Positions 34,956 through 50,300 are shown, numbered from the stretch's first letter. The stretch: DNA of 64,000 nucleotides from Bathymodiolus brooksi (GCA_963680875.1 OY804579.1:83813095-83877094); one strand, 5' to 3'. Notes: generated by a model not told the origin, from the sequence alone. Numbers and translations are program-made.

Positions 34956-35392
34956 TAGAGCCAAATATCAGTCAATAAGATTCGATATTGGTAACTGTGA
35001 CCCCCCCCCCCCCCCCCCCCCCCCCCTTTGCTTCTTCACATGTTGTAGCCCGAATCAAGGGGAGGCCGTTTAAAAATTATATAGCCCCCCCCCCTCTTTT
35101 TTTTTTTAATTAAAACCCAAACATTGGCAATGAAATACTATTTGCTTAGACGCCACATATTTACTATACATGCCTCTTGGGTTGAAGTTTCTTACAAAAC
35201 ATGTACAATGGGAATTCGTTACATTTAAGAAGTTTTTGACATTTGACAGACAGTTTCTAATGGGCGCAGCCATTTTTCATGGCATAAATGTAAGACGCAT
35301 TGTGATTCGATTATAAATACCGGAAATAGTATTTTGACAAATCAAAAAGCACAACACAAACCATCATTTAAAAATTGACAGACTCCAAAACA
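34956..35392. promoter_or_regulatory. Divergent promoter region between ATPAF2 and GID4
   Basis: Only 437 bases separate the two start codons, which face away from each other. The region includes a run of 26 C (35001-35026), a shorter C-run plus T-tract at 35085-35108, and an ETS-like 'accggaaat' near 35319. No TATA box is obvious. A shared promoter is inferred from the arrangement, which is the same in human. The C-run length may be a sequencing or assembly artefact. Confidence 0.55.
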
Positions 35393-38300
35393 ATGCCGGT
35401 GAAGCTTGATCCTCTTCCACCGGCTAACAGCAGTCTTCCCGGCATTACGACAAGTCTGTTGTACAATGGTTCGATATTTCAAGGTCACCAGAAGAGCAAA
35501 GGAAACTGTTATGACGTTGAAGTCATCTTGCAGGTGAAAAAAATCAACAACACCATTTTGTTTTAAAATAGTGTGATGGGTTTTCGTACTATTATCGATT
35601 TTCCGATATAGCGATTAACCCACAGGGCCTTGTCACTATCCACGTAAATATACTATCAATGTATAAACATGTACAAGACAGACACCTTTTTTACCCCTGC
35701 TTGCTTCAAGTCGTGTTTGTTTTTTAAATTCCTTCTAATATATTCAAAACCCTGTTTGGTTCAACTCCCAAGTCCAAGACCTTATTCTTTTCAAAAAATA
35801 TCATGACCCCCCCTCGTCTACCTCTTGTGAAGCAGTCGTTTTTGTCAGGAATTCGCCTGAGTAGAGAACTCCATAGACCCAAAGTGAAAGTAACAGCACC
35901 ACCTATAAAAAAAACAGAAGCTCGGAACTCTCGGGGTTTTAGATTGCTTTCGAGACGTTTCGTCCACACTCCGGTTCGGCCATAGTACGTTTCATCCACA
36001 AACCATTTCGACCATAGTTTATATTTAATAAGTATGAATGAGGAAACTGAGTGTTGTAGTCTGTACTTTAGTATGGATTATTAGGTGATTTTTTAAAATT
36101 AATCATGGTAATACACATCACAGTGATACATATACACATTACATATTGGTGTCAAGATGACTGACCATTTATTTACTTTGTTATTTTCGTAAGTATGGAT
36201 GAAAAAACCGAGTGTCGTAGTCTGTACTTTTTAGTATCGATTCTTAGGGGAATTATTTTTATAGTAATCGTGGTAATTACACATACGCATATCATATTGG
36301 CGTCTAGATGGTGTTTTAAAATGCATATTATATGTTTTATGAATAATTAATGATTTATTAGCTCCTCTATCGTTATTTTTTCATGAATTTCAACAAAATA
36401 GTCAGTTTTTACGGACAATATCAAAAGATCTCGGTCGGGTCGCTTACAATCACGAAATCAGTTCAATATAATATGAAAATTCCAAAGCTTTCTTTAGTTT
36501 AATATATTTTATTTGATTATACAGTTCTAATTTGTATTTGTATCAATCAAAATTTATATAATGTTTGATATTTGCAATGAATAGTCGACTTTTAATTTTA
36601 AGAAATGACATACTGAATGTCCGATTTTGAAGCTGAACTGTCCACTGTCCTGCAACGATTTCTCAAAAAGTATTTATCCAAAAATAATAAATTATATATA
36701 TTATTAATCCTTGAGATATAAGCTTTAATATGGTGTAACATTTATTTGACAGACATTTGATTTAAAAGAGTTATACGTGATCAAAACAAATATTTTGATA
36801 CAAATTATCGTCATTTCTGCAATTGAAAAATACTGTCCTGCCACGATTTAGGGTATCAAATGTCAATATTAAAAAAAAAAAACGTTATATCAAATTCAAG
36901 CCTTTAATATATTCTTTATTATGGAATTTACATCATGAAAATATCTCATTCCGTTCAAAAGTTATACCTATAAACTACTGAAAAATACCTGTCCCGGTTT
37001 TAAACCCTCCCGTTTATAATAGTTATGAAAATTGATCATTTTGATTACTCTTGTGACAAATTTATGAATATTTGAATTTTTTTATGCAGGAGATGGTCAG
37101 ATCAAAGAATAAATAATTGCTAATTATCATGAAATAATGAATATAATTACATTTTATTGTCTTACAATTAACAAGTCGATCTACAATATCTAGTTTATAT
37201 TGATCATTAATCATAAAATGGTTTAAAAAATTAATATTCTGAAATTTCATGATTAATATAAAAAAAAAATATTATATAGAAATAGAAATAAGTTTATTAA
37301 CCAAATCAGGGCCCCATTATTCTTCTCTCAATCGCTGCGATTTTCAGATCTGCAAATCGCCACGATTGGGAAAAGAAGAACAATGATAATATTTGCTAAA
37401 ATATATCGTTTTAAATATTTTTTTTTGTAATGAAGTACAGAAAATGATGATTAATTCCAGATTTTCATTTAGGTAACACTTAAAACTAAGTAAATCGTAG
37501 ATTATGACTTCTTTTCTTCGTGTCGATCTGCAAATGGCAGCGATTGGGAAAAGAAGAACAATGATAATATTTGTTAAATAATTTTTTTTTAAAATAAAGT
37601 ACTGAAAATGGTTATTAAATCTAGATTTATAAGACTTAAAACTATGTAAAATGTAGATTTTGGTTTCTTCTCTTCATGTGGACCTGCACATCGCCGCGAT
37701 TGGAAAAGAAGAATAGTGATAATATTTGCTAAACTATATCGTTTTTCTCAATTTTTTATTTATTTTTGTATTCAATATGATTATTAATGCATAATATTGT
37801 TATAAAACAACATAAATAAAACTATGGCCGAAACATCTTTATAAAGTGTGGCCGAACTGGTACTATGGCCGAAACGATGATAGACGAAATGGTACTATGG
37901 ACGAAACGTCCTGTACCCTTTAGATTTGAGGTAATGAAAATAACGTTAAGATTCAAACAACATTAAACGGTATTTTCCTTACCTCAAAGTTAAAATCCTG
38001 AGAGTTCCGAACTTCCGTTTTTTATAGGTGGCGCTGTTACTTTCACTTTGGGTCCATGGAGTTCTCTAGACTACTCAGGCGAATTCCTGACAAAAACGAC
38101 TGCTGCGCCTTCACAAGAGGTAGTCGAGGAGAGGTCATGATATTTTTTGAAAAGAATAAGGTCTTGGGAGTTGAACCAAACAGGGTTTTGAATATATTAG
38201 AAGGAATTTAAAAAACAGACACAACTTGAAGCGAGCGGGGGTAAAAAAGGTGTCCGCCCTTGTACATGTTTATGCATTGATAGTATATTTACGTGGATAG

Positions 38301-41300
38301 TGACAAGGCCCTGCCTGTGGTTAACCCTTCATTCATATGATGATTGAAATTTTCAAAGAATGGCTAGTTAAATATTTCTTTGTACATAAGATTGTTTTAA
38401 AAGCCATTCTTGTATTTTAATATACTCTCGATTATCTGGCAACTTTTGCTGTCAGTAAAATGGCGTCATATGTTTTCGTATGAAGTAAAAACAGGGCCGA
38501 TATACGGGATGGAAACGAATATAAAATCTGGAAATGGCTGGTTTTAAAATTTCATGATTCCGGCCATCTACAAATCATACTACATCTAAATAAAATAACA
38601 GAATGTTTGAAAATGACCACTTTCAAAATTGTGTTTACTTTAGATGTTTTTTTTAGTGCTGAAACCACATGCACTGCTAGGTGACATGTATTTTATATAA
38701 GAAACAGGCACATTTCAGTCAGCTCTTTTGTTTACAAGTACGATCAGTGACCCCATGAGAGGAAGAGCTGGTGTCTGAGAGGCAGACGACATAGTTTAAT
38801 TTCATATAGCCCTTCTGGATTTTTTTCCCAGCTACTTTATAAATGAAGTAAATTTTTAGCATTACAAAAAGTATGGTTCAGTAGGTAGGTTCACTATTTT
38901 TGGTACTTACGTCTTTAAAAGCAACCTTGAACATTTTTGACAGATGTCACATTGGAGTCCTGTTTACATTCCAAAAATAGAAACCGGAAGACACGTCAAA
39001 AATAACGCGTGCACTGTGGAAATCAAAATAAAATGGATGATACGAAAACATATGACATACGAAAACATATAGCGGGACGATACTACAGTCTACAGGCACA
39101 CACAATTGTTTCATGTCCCTATTTTAGGCTATATCTACCTTAATACATTAGTAGTTGGACACTTTGCAGTAATATAGAGGGCAATAGTCCAGTACCCATT
39201 TGCCTCTACATAAAAGTATCTACCTTACTACATTTGTAGATAGAAATCTTACAGTAATATTGTCATAGAGGTAGGGACTGAGCCATTGTATGAAAAAATG
39301 CCCTTGTGGTATATGGAATGAATTATTACAGAAAATAAGTGACACAGCCACAGGCACTAGCCACTACATTGTCGGGCCTTTCAATATTTTTCAAGTGTAC
39401 CAGTACTTTACTATTTACAGGCCAGGCCGTACTATTTATTAAAATTTGAACAATTGTCATAAATATCTTGTACAACACTCTTTAAAATCAGGAGGTACCA
39501 AACACCATTTTAGGTGGGTAAAAGTACATGGTAATGCCTCTTATTAAAAGGTCTGCACTGTATATCAATAATTATTCCAGTAGGTCTGTGGCCCGACTGT
39601 GGGAGGATAAAAGAGAAAGCTTCCAATGCAAAAATTGCAAAAAAGTGTTAACGAATCAGTATCATTTTTGTTTGAACACTTTTCACTTGAAAATTGTGAT
39701 ATTTTTGAACGCAAGACTACCTAATAAATTATTTCTCATGATCTATTGGCTAGCAAGGAATTAAACACTGACAAAAGCCCACTGACAAAAGCCACTTTTG
39801 TCATGCTGCTGATGATGTTGCTTTTCTTAAAAACAAATCATTTAAGATACATGTATATACATGGTCAAGGACTATAAAAGGCATGTAAAATTTAATTATG
39901 GACTATAACATGTTTATTGTTATGGAGTTATATCCATTGATTGGGAAAAAGAAACTAATTTCTCAGGTTTCTGTTCAATAACTTAAGTTCCATATTAGCA
40001 TGTTAAAAAAACCATTTTAAATTTCTACAAAGAGGTTACATAGAAACCGTATACATTGTATATGATAAAAGGCAGGATGAGTTCGATTTTGGACTTTAAG
40101 CTTTTTCTGTTATGAAGTTTTTCTTGATCAGTTGAATGTTATTGTCTGCTATAAAAAGCATAGCTTTTACATGTAGTTTAATACATGTATTAGCTTGGTT
40201 ATAGATGTAAATATTACAGGGGAAAGTTTGCAAATTATTGATAAATCCAGCGCATTTACATGTTCAAAACTTTGACTGTCCTATATATTACTTTTATTTT
40301 ATGATAACGAGCATTTAGAATCATGAAATCTCTTAATAATCGACAAGAATAAGAGACACACGTACGTTCAACACCAATGTTTGATTATGTAGACATACTT
40401 TTGTACTTTGATATCAACAGATAATAGTGCTATTTTTATTTTGAGAATTTCTTATTGTGGATAAAAAGGGAAGTAAATCCTGAATTTAGAAAAACTATTA
40501 AAAGTGGGAATTAACAAACACAAAATACTTTTCATTACTGGCATACAGTCAAACCTGTATCTAAAGAGCATTGAATGGAACCTAAAACTTTGCTTTTTAT
40601 GACAGTTGCCCTTTATACAGGTTTAAAATATATGTACTATACAATAAATGGAGAAAATGAACAGTGAGCTGTTACGTATACCTATAAGTGCCTTTTGAGG
40701 CAGGTTTGACTGTATACAACATGTATATATTGATAGAAGTTGATCACTAATGTTAATTAATTTTGTAGTATGTTGACATGGAGAACTCTTATATGTGTGG
40801 ATACCTGAAGATAAAGGGACTGACAGAGGAATATCCTACACTGACAACATTCTTTGAAGGGGAAATTATTAGTAAAAAACACCCATTCTTAACCAGGAAA
40901 TGGGAAGCTGATGAGGATGTTGACAGAAAACATTGGGTAATACTATATATTTTCATATTTCACTTTTCCATAAACAAAATGTATTCTACTTGTAGTATTG
41001 TCAATTTGCAATATGTTCAAACAGCCATGTCAAAATAGAATTGTACTTACTGGTATAATTATTTTGTTTTAGTATAATATAAGGTCCCACATTTATATGA
41101 TGCTGTTTAACTGTTTATCATTGATTGATTGATTGATTGATTGTTGTTTAATGTCAAGTGAGATGTTTTCAGCTGTATTCATGACGAGAACAAGTGACGA
41201 GATGTTTTCAGCTGTATTCATGATAAGAACAAGTGACGAGATGTTTTCAGCTGTATTCATGACAAGAACAAGTGACGAGATGTTTTCAGCTGTATTCATG

Positions 41301-44300
41301 ACAAGAACAAGTGACGAGATGTTTTCAGCTGTATTCATGACAAGAACAAGTGACGAGATGTTTTCAGTTGTATTCATGACGAGAACAAGTGACGAGATGT
41401 TTTCAGTTGTATTCATGACGAGAACAAGTGACAAGATGTTTTCAGCTGTATTCATGACAAGAACAAGTGACGAGATGTTTTCAGCTGTATTCATGACAAG
41501 AACAAGTGACGAGATGTTTTCAGCTGTATTCATGACGAGAACAAGTGACGAGATGTTTTCAGTTGTATTCATGACGAGAACAAGTGACGTGATGTTTTCA
41601 GCTGTATTCATGACAAGAACAAGTGACGAGATGTTTTCAGTTGTATTCATGACGAGAACAAGTGACAAGATGTTTTCAGCTGTATTCATGACAAGAACAA
41701 GTGACGAGATGTTTTCAGTTGTATTCATGACGAGAACAAGTGACGAGATGTTTTCAGCTGTATTCATGACGAGAACAAGTGACAAGATGTTTTCAGCTGT
41801 ATTCATGACGAGAACAAGTGACGAGATGTTTTCAGCTGTATTCATGACGAGAACAAGTGACGAGATGTTTTCAGCTGTATTCATGACGAGAACAAGTGAC
41901 AATGATATCACTGGGATAGGCCTATAGAGTCCTTGTATGACATAATTTTGATGTGTCCCAACCAAATAGTCAGTAGTGCATTTTTTGTATAAAAAAAATT
42001 GTGATGCTAGGAAATAGAAATGATTTTTTAAAATATTGTTTTCCCATAATCTGCATGATGGCAGTTAATGTTTTATCGTTGGTCCTCTACCAAGTTTGTA
42101 AATGGTGTGTTTGTTGGTGAGCAGAATTTCAAACCTAAGGGGCACTGCCAGAATTGATTACATTTTTTTTAACATTGAAGTTTATGGAGAAATTGTTTTT
42201 GAAATCTAAGATGGCTGCTGCTATATAACAGTATTTAATATTACTCAAATAAATTCCTGAAAAGTACTCAAATTAATATCCAAGATATTGGAATGAAAAT
42301 CAGTACCAGTACCTCATTTATCACAATAGTGCAATAAATAATGACTTTATTGTCCATTGTATTATACTGTACATGTATGTTGTGAGTTAATATGGAAGAT
42401 GTTGCATTGTATATATGTATGTGGTGATTTTGATTTGATATGAAAGATACATGAAAATATTCTTCCCCTAATAAAAGGCAGTAATTAGACATTTTCTATT
42501 TTCTAAACAAAAATCCAATAATAATTTTTTGTTTAAAATAAATTCAATAATGATTATTTTTTGTTAATACATTATGTACCCATATAAAGAGCAATAATAA
42601 TGTAGATTTTATGTAGATAAAGCTTCATATGAGTCATTTATTAGCCGCAAGGTCATACATTTGAATCATAGTTAAATGATGAAGGGAATTGGGAAAAACA
42701 GGTCAGAATTTATATCAAAAACCAGTTTTCAAAAAGAACTGAACAATATTAAACGCATTTAAATTATTATTTTTAACATATCATAATCACTTAAAGGATT
42801 ATAGAAACAATCTTAATTTTGTTTTGGTTGTCAATAACAAGATAGGTAATAAATAAATGCCATCAACGTCTAATTCTGTAAGAAAAATATTATTTTTTGT
42901 CATGCAATAAATTTTTCAAAATACTTGGACTTTTAACAACTATACATGACTTAAGCTGAATTCTTAATGTTTTAAAACTTTAAAAGTGCAATGTAAAAAG
43001 ACATGTAGGCTGTATCAACACAATGTCTTAAAATAATATTCTATTTTTTTACTCTGTATACAGTATGCATGTTTTAAGTTCTCTTGTTATTGGCTTGCCT
43101 TGCCAAAGGTCATTTGAACATTTTAATCTTCTCTGAAACCACTCTGCAAATTAAACCAAGAATGCAAGGGATGGCTCTTTTTCAGAAATATATTGTGTAT
43201 ATCTGATGGCCTCATCTCTGTCCAAGATTGCCACAAGTACTAAAAGTACATGTAAATACATGATTTTAAATTGTAACTACACATGAGTACTAATGAGTTG
43301 TTTCACATATTTTTGTTTTCTTTAAGCAAGCAATTATTGCTATCTATCATTAAACATTGGAAATAAAAACAAGCAATAAAACGTGCTGATTACCATTATG
43401 GAACTTTTATTCTGTTATTCTGGTCTCCCTTATATAGTCAAATCTTCTTATCATGAACTCCAAGTAAAATTATGCCTCACAAGACACATTATAACTCAAA
43501 TACTTACTTTTTTTTAAATAAAATTGTTGGTCCCTTCTAATCCGACATCACAAGGTTTTTTTTAACGTAATTCTAATTTTATATTTGTATTTTCTTTTTT
43601 TTTCAGGGAAAGTTCTTGTCATTTTATCCATTTGCTAAAAATTTTAACTCAGACAATTTTGATTATGAAGAATTAAAAAATACAGATTTTGTTTTTATGA
43701 GATGGAAGGTAAGTAAATGAATAACATCTAGAATTAATGCAAATACTGTTGTACAGAATTAAGTCAATAATCTGAAGGCACTCTTTTTAATGTCTCTGCA
43801 TTTTGACAAAAATAACATACGATATTAGTAGGTAATTAGACTATTTTGTCTTGTAGCTTATCAAAAATTAAACCATCGTTTATTAGAAACAGTGAAATAT
43901 CTGTTATTATTTGCTGACAGTGTTTTATTCGGCATATCAACCGTGTGTAGCCTTAAAGAATTATTATTAAAAAATAAAACAGATTGAGCAGATGATATGA
44001 AGGAGCTGATACAGAAATAGGATACAAAATCAATGTAATAGAATATTTAATGTCGTAGAAAGACAGAGAAAAAAACTGTAGAAAAATATTTATTACCGAT
44101 ATCATAATGTGTTTATTTATATATTTCATTAAGAGTTAAAATTCATTGATCATTGATTTTACGGATCCACGTCTGTTTAATAGGGTTGTTTGTATAGTAT
44201 TTTTGTTTTGTTATTGTAATGTTTTGTATATAATAGAGCAATGATACAAGACAATGGATAGCGTTGTATACTGGCAGTTTGTTTGTTTTTTTCCAAGACA

Positions 44301-47300
44301 CTAGACACGACTCTACTATTAATAAAAATACCGCAATGGTTAGAAAATAGTGTCTCTTTATATTACACAAGACATTTTTTTTACTATTAACTGTATGGAA
44401 TTTTTATTGGGAGTTCGGGTTATGGTGTTTAATGCCACTTTCAACATTAAAGTTTGTCAGTGACTTGCGACAGATCAGTGGTTTCCTCCACCAATAAAAC
44501 TGACTGCCACAATCTGAAATATTGTTGAAGGTGGCGTTAAACATCATAACACCCCCATTTTCATTTAAAGTTTCTATTTTATCTCCCCACCCCCAATTTT
44601 CATTTAAAGTTTCTATTTTATCTCATACATGTATGCAACATTTACTCCCTCGATTCTTTTTATTTGCCATTTCGTTCTATTTTATTTACCTTGTTATCAC
44701 CTGAACATGCAATACAATTACCCAGTGATTACCCTTGTTATCACCTGAACGTACAATACAATTACCCAGTGATTACCCAAAGTTATCACCTGAACGTGCA
44801 ATACAATTACCCAGTGATTACCCAAAGTTATCACCTGAACGTGCAATACAATTACCCAGTGATTACCCAAAGTTATATTTTCATTACCAATGACTCCTTA
44901 TCTTAAAGTAGGGGCCGTTGTGGTCGTGATCATATGGTAGTTGGATTTACAACTACTCTTGCCATCAGTGCCTATCACCACTAAAGTTGTACTTGATAGA
45001 ACATTATGTGATAGAGTTTGTCAGTGACTTGTAGCAGGTCTGTGATAAAGTTTGTCAGTGACTTGCAGCAGCTGCATGTCTGTGATTTTCTCTGGGTACT
45101 GTGGTTTCCTCCACCAATAAAAATGACCACTACAATATAATTGAAATATTGTTGAAATTGGCATTAAACACCATAAACCCATAGCTTAAAATATAGCAGG
45201 AATAGGTAATTACTTTTGACTATGTGTAACAATTGGTATGCTGTAGTGTAGTACATTAATCCCCCCCCCCCCTTATAAGGCTACCCTTTCTGCAGTGAAG
45301 AAGTGGCCTTATAAGAGGGGTGATCTCTCTTGAGGTGTCCAATTTAATAGCCTTTTACAATATCAGTGCATCTGAAATCTGGTCTTATAAGAGAGTGGTC
45401 TTTGGTGGTAGGGGGTTTGTAAAAAAGTGACTACTCTATTAGTAATAAGTCTAGAATCATAAATTATACTGAGATTTCTATTGTTTACAATCACTTAGGG
45501 GCTGTAGTGGTCGTGATCGTATGGTAGTTGGATTTACAAATATCTGTGCAATAAGTGCCTATCACCACTAAAGTTGTGACACTTAACCCTGTATAAGTTG
45601 AGATGTACTTGATACAACATAATAGGACAAAGTTTGTCTTTGTGACTTGTGACAGGTCGGTGGTTTTCTCCGGGTACTCCGGTTGCCTCCACCAATAAAA
45701 CTTACCACCATTATATAACTGCAATATTGTTGAAAGTAGCGTTAAACACCATAAACCAAGCCAAACCTACAATCACCAATTATTGAAGTGTACATGCATA
45801 TCAAAATTTATTTCATCATCGACTTTTAATTTCTATTAACCAGGTAACAAGTCCATTTTAACCTGTATGGTAATTTCTGATCATTTTCCTATGATAAGCT
45901 CTTAGAAGTCAATATTGTATTGATCATATTGTATTTTTTACTATTGTCGAGTGATTGATCTTAGACAGTTATAATATCATATTTGGTTTCAACTTTGTAT
46001 TACCTTTTATATTGATTTGTTTATCTAACATAATATCTTCAATCAAAACAATATGCTCTCTTTGCAAATTTTGTTTTATTCAAAAAAGAATTCCAATCAA
46101 TGTTTATGATGCAATCTATGTTTACAATGAGCATATTATTTTTAATTTAATTTCATAGAAAAATCATTTGTTGCAGTTATATATAACTTACAATTGATAG
46201 TTAATTCTAATCCATAAAATAAACACCACAATCTTAAATACCAATTCTATTAAATTCAATTGAATGAATTTCAATTATCCAAAATTGTTTTTCCTTGAAA
46301 TGAAATTTTACAACTTACTATTAACAAATTAGATTACACATATTTGACAAAAATCATTTCATAATTTATTTGTAATCACTAGTGGAGCAGGAACTGCTTA
46401 CCTTTCCGGAGCATCCGAGTTCACCCCCAGTTTTTAGTGGGGTTCGTGTTACTTGACCCTTAGTTTTATGTGTCATGTTTTGTAGGTCGTTGTTTGTCCT
46501 TTTGTTCTAATAGGTGAACTATTACCATCACTTGGCGTCTGTCGTCTGTAAACTTTTCACATTTCAAGCTTCTTTTCCGAAACCACTGGGCCAATTGGAA
46601 CCAAACTTAGCAGGAATGGTCCTCTACAAAGTTTCTGTTTTTCGTTCCAGTCGGATATTCAACATGGCTGCCAGGGCCAATAATATGCTCTGATTGGCTG
46701 AAATTTCAAAGATCTTCTTCTTTGAAACTAATGAACTGACTGAACCCAAACTGTAAAAGAATGATCATTGGAATGTCCTTTACCAAGTTTCAGTTTTTTA
46801 TGCCGATCGGAAATCCAAGATGGCCGCCACCGCAGGACATAGATTAACATTGGACCCTATGGGAAAATGTTCAAATGCCTTCTTTTCAGAAACTACAAAT
46901 ATGATTAAAGCCAAACTGTACATGAATGTTCATTGGATGATCCTCTACAAACTTTAGGTTTTTTGTTCTGATATGAAATTCAAAATGGCGGCTACGACAG
47001 GACTTAGTTTAACATTGGACCTTACTGCTATGGGAAAAATGTTTCAAAACGCTTCTTCTCTGAAACCACTTGGACAATTGAAACCAAACTGCCCAGGAAT
47101 GATCATTGGAAGGTCCTCTACACATCCTTTGTTTTTTATGCTGATCCGAAATCCAAGATGGCCACCACCGCAGGACACAGATTAACATTGCACCCTATGG
47201 GGAAATGTTCAAATGCCTTCTTCTCAGAAACTACAAATCAGACTGAATCCAACTAGACAGGAATGTTCATTGGATGGTCCTCTACAAAGTTTAGGTTTTT

Positions 47301-50300
47301 TGTTCCGATATAAAATGGAAGATGGTGGCTACAGCAGGACTTAGTTTAACATTGGAATCTATGGGAAAAGTGTCTCAAAACGCTTCCTCTCTGAAACCAC
47401 TTGGACAATTGAAACCAAACTGCCCAGGAATGATCATTGGAAGGTCCTCTACAAATTTTAGGTTTTTTATGCCGATTGGAAATCCAAGATGGGCGTCACT
47501 GCAGGAAATAGATTAACATTGGACCCTATGGGAAAATGTTCAAATGCCTTCTTCTCAGAAACTACAAATATGATTAAAGCCAAACTGTACATGAATGTTC
47601 ATTGGATGGTCCTCTACAAACTTCAGGTTTTTTGTTCCGATATGAAATTCAAAATGGCGGCTACGGCAGGACTTAGTTTAACATTGGACCCTATGGGAAA
47701 AATGTTTCAAAACGCTTCTTCTCTGAAACCACTTGGACAATTGAAACCAAACTGCCCAGGAATAATCATTTGAAGGTCCTCTGAAAAGTTTGGGTTTTTT
47801 ATGCAGATCCGAAATCCAAGATGGCTGCCACCACAGGTCAAGTATTAACACAGGACCATATGGGAAAATACAGAAATATTTTCTTCTCTGAAGCTATTGC
47901 ACTGATTGAACCTAAACTGTGCATCAATCATTGGAAGGTCCTTTACAAACTTCGTGTTTTTTATGTTGATCGGAATTCCAAGATGACTACCACTGCAGGA
48001 CATAGTTTTTACATCGGACCAATTGGTTCTTTTTATAACCAGGTGAACGATACAGGCTCTTGAGAGCCTCTGGTTCTTTTGCCCATTGTGTAGTCTGTCC
48101 TTCTTCGATTTACAGATTCTGATTACCCCTTTGTATCTTAAAACCACAATCTTACATGTCAGATATAATAAATTCAATTGAATTACCCAATATTTATTTT
48201 CCTTGCACTGAAATTTTACAACTTACTATTAGCAAATTAAATTACACATATTTGACAAAAAATCACTTCATAGTTTATTTGTAATCACAAAGTGAGTTTG
48301 AGGGGGACGTCATTGTCGTGATCGTATGGTAGTTGGATTAACAACTATCTGTGTAAAGTTGTTGGTACGAACCCTGTTCATGGCGAGATGTACTCGATAC
48401 AACATTAAGTGATAAAGTTTGTCAGTGACTTGCGACAGGTCGGTGGTTTTCTCCAGGTACATGTACCAATAAAACACTGCCACAATATAACTGAAATATT
48501 GTTGAATGTGGCGTTAAATACCATAAACCCAAACCCAAAATGAGTTTGAATATGATTTTGTCCATCTCTTTTAAATTGTATACCGGTAGTTTGTTTATCA
48601 ACACTGAAAGTTAATAATGTCAGTCCATCCTTAAATAAATACTGGTTTTACTACTTTTTTTTTTACCTCAGCAAAATGTTTTGTGACCATATTATTTATG
48701 GTATGAGTGCACATGTGTCCTCTTCCTTATCCATCTATAGAAAAAAATGTCACAATAAGTTATACCAGGGGCCGTCGTGGTCGTTATCGTATGGTACTTG
48801 TTACCAGGGGCCGTCGTGGTCGTAATCGTGTGGTACTTGAATTTACAGTGTCTATTATCACTAAAATTGTGAGTTCCAACCCCATTCATGGCGAGATGTA
48901 CTCGATGCAACATTATGTGATAAAGTTTGTCTGTAACCTGCGACAGGTCGATGGTTTTCACCGGGTACTCAGGTTTCTTCCACCAATAAAATTGACCCCC
49001 ACGATATAACTGAAATATTGTTGAAAGTGGCATTAAACACCATAAACCCAAAAACGTTTATAAACATTTTATTTAGCTTATTCATATGAAATTTTAAAAC
49101 AGCGATCCTTGGTATAAAATAAAGGATCTGATTGATTTTGGAGATTTCCAGCCCATTTTCAAACAAGTGGCACCAAAATGTTGAAAAGGACATTTTGTTT
49201 TTTGTATGTTAAGTGTTTATTTTTCAACCAATTTTGACGCCTTTTATTTCTTCGTGTGCCCTAAAAAAAATCACTTTATGTAATATGTCAGCATATTTTA
49301 TATGGCTTTGACTGTGTTAAAGGCATACAGGCTGTCAGAATTGAATTTTTTTGTTTATATTAAAAGTTGGAAATATTCAATGTTTTATACTAATAAAATG
49401 TTCTAAGCAAGAAGCCAGGTTTAAAAAATATGTTATAATGTCGTAATTAGTGAAAAGAATTTGAATGTCTGTCGGTGGAATCGCTATTGACACACCTAAT
49501 TATAAATCGACTTCTTATTTCTGAAGTTTGCTGAATACTGATAACTGCTATAAATAACCAAGTAGCGTTTTGCATGTAAATTCGTTAGAATTAATATAAT
49601 TTAAGAAATATATCTATGAAATTGGATCCCCGGGTAATCAGTTAATATTATGTAATGGTATTTAGTAAGAATGACACTTAAAATCGGAAATACGTGATGA
49701 AATCAATATAAACAAACCCAAACTCTGCAAAGGGGCCCGATAAAGGGAAAATTGTAAACAAATTGTATTGCATATTATTGACAACACTTGAGTTTTTCTT
49801 GATTATATTTTTTCGAAAAAAACCAGACATGAAGTTCATTATTTTAGTCTCTAATTTAAAAGAGATATCACCTAGCGTTTTCTCCTGAAAAAAATAATAT
49901 ATAAAAGACTATGATGCAATTCTACTGTCAAAATACGATTCGGCCGAAAAAAGATACTAAATTATGCTTACGTGTTGAAAAATGGAGTAGGTCGGTATAA
50001 CATCTTTTTTAATTTTTACACAAAGGTTTCTGAATCCTTTTTGTGTCATTTTCGTGTAGAATCCGTCAATGTTTTGGTTTGTGCCATGTGTTTTTTTTTC
50101 AACAAACAATTTTGCACATGCGCAAACGCTTTACCGAATGAGGTCACTCAGCTGTGTAGGTCGTATGAATATTGTGCGGGTCAACATTGGATTCTTTACT
50201 GGATTCAAGAAAATAAAACAGCGACGTATTTCCTTCGTTCTAGGCTATTTACGTATGATATTATGAAAAATTTCAACTGCACTTAGTATAAAACATCAAA

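Noticed and set aside
35375..35392. GID4 start at TTG (MTDSKT extension)
   Set aside because: There is no ATG there; the first ATG at 35393 gives MPVKL, which agrees with the conserved part of human GID4.
41093..41965. Open frames of 264 and 290 codons with a 13-residue repeat
   Set aside because: Same cause: a 39-bp minisatellite without stops on either strand, grown from a SINE tail, inside GID4 intron 2.
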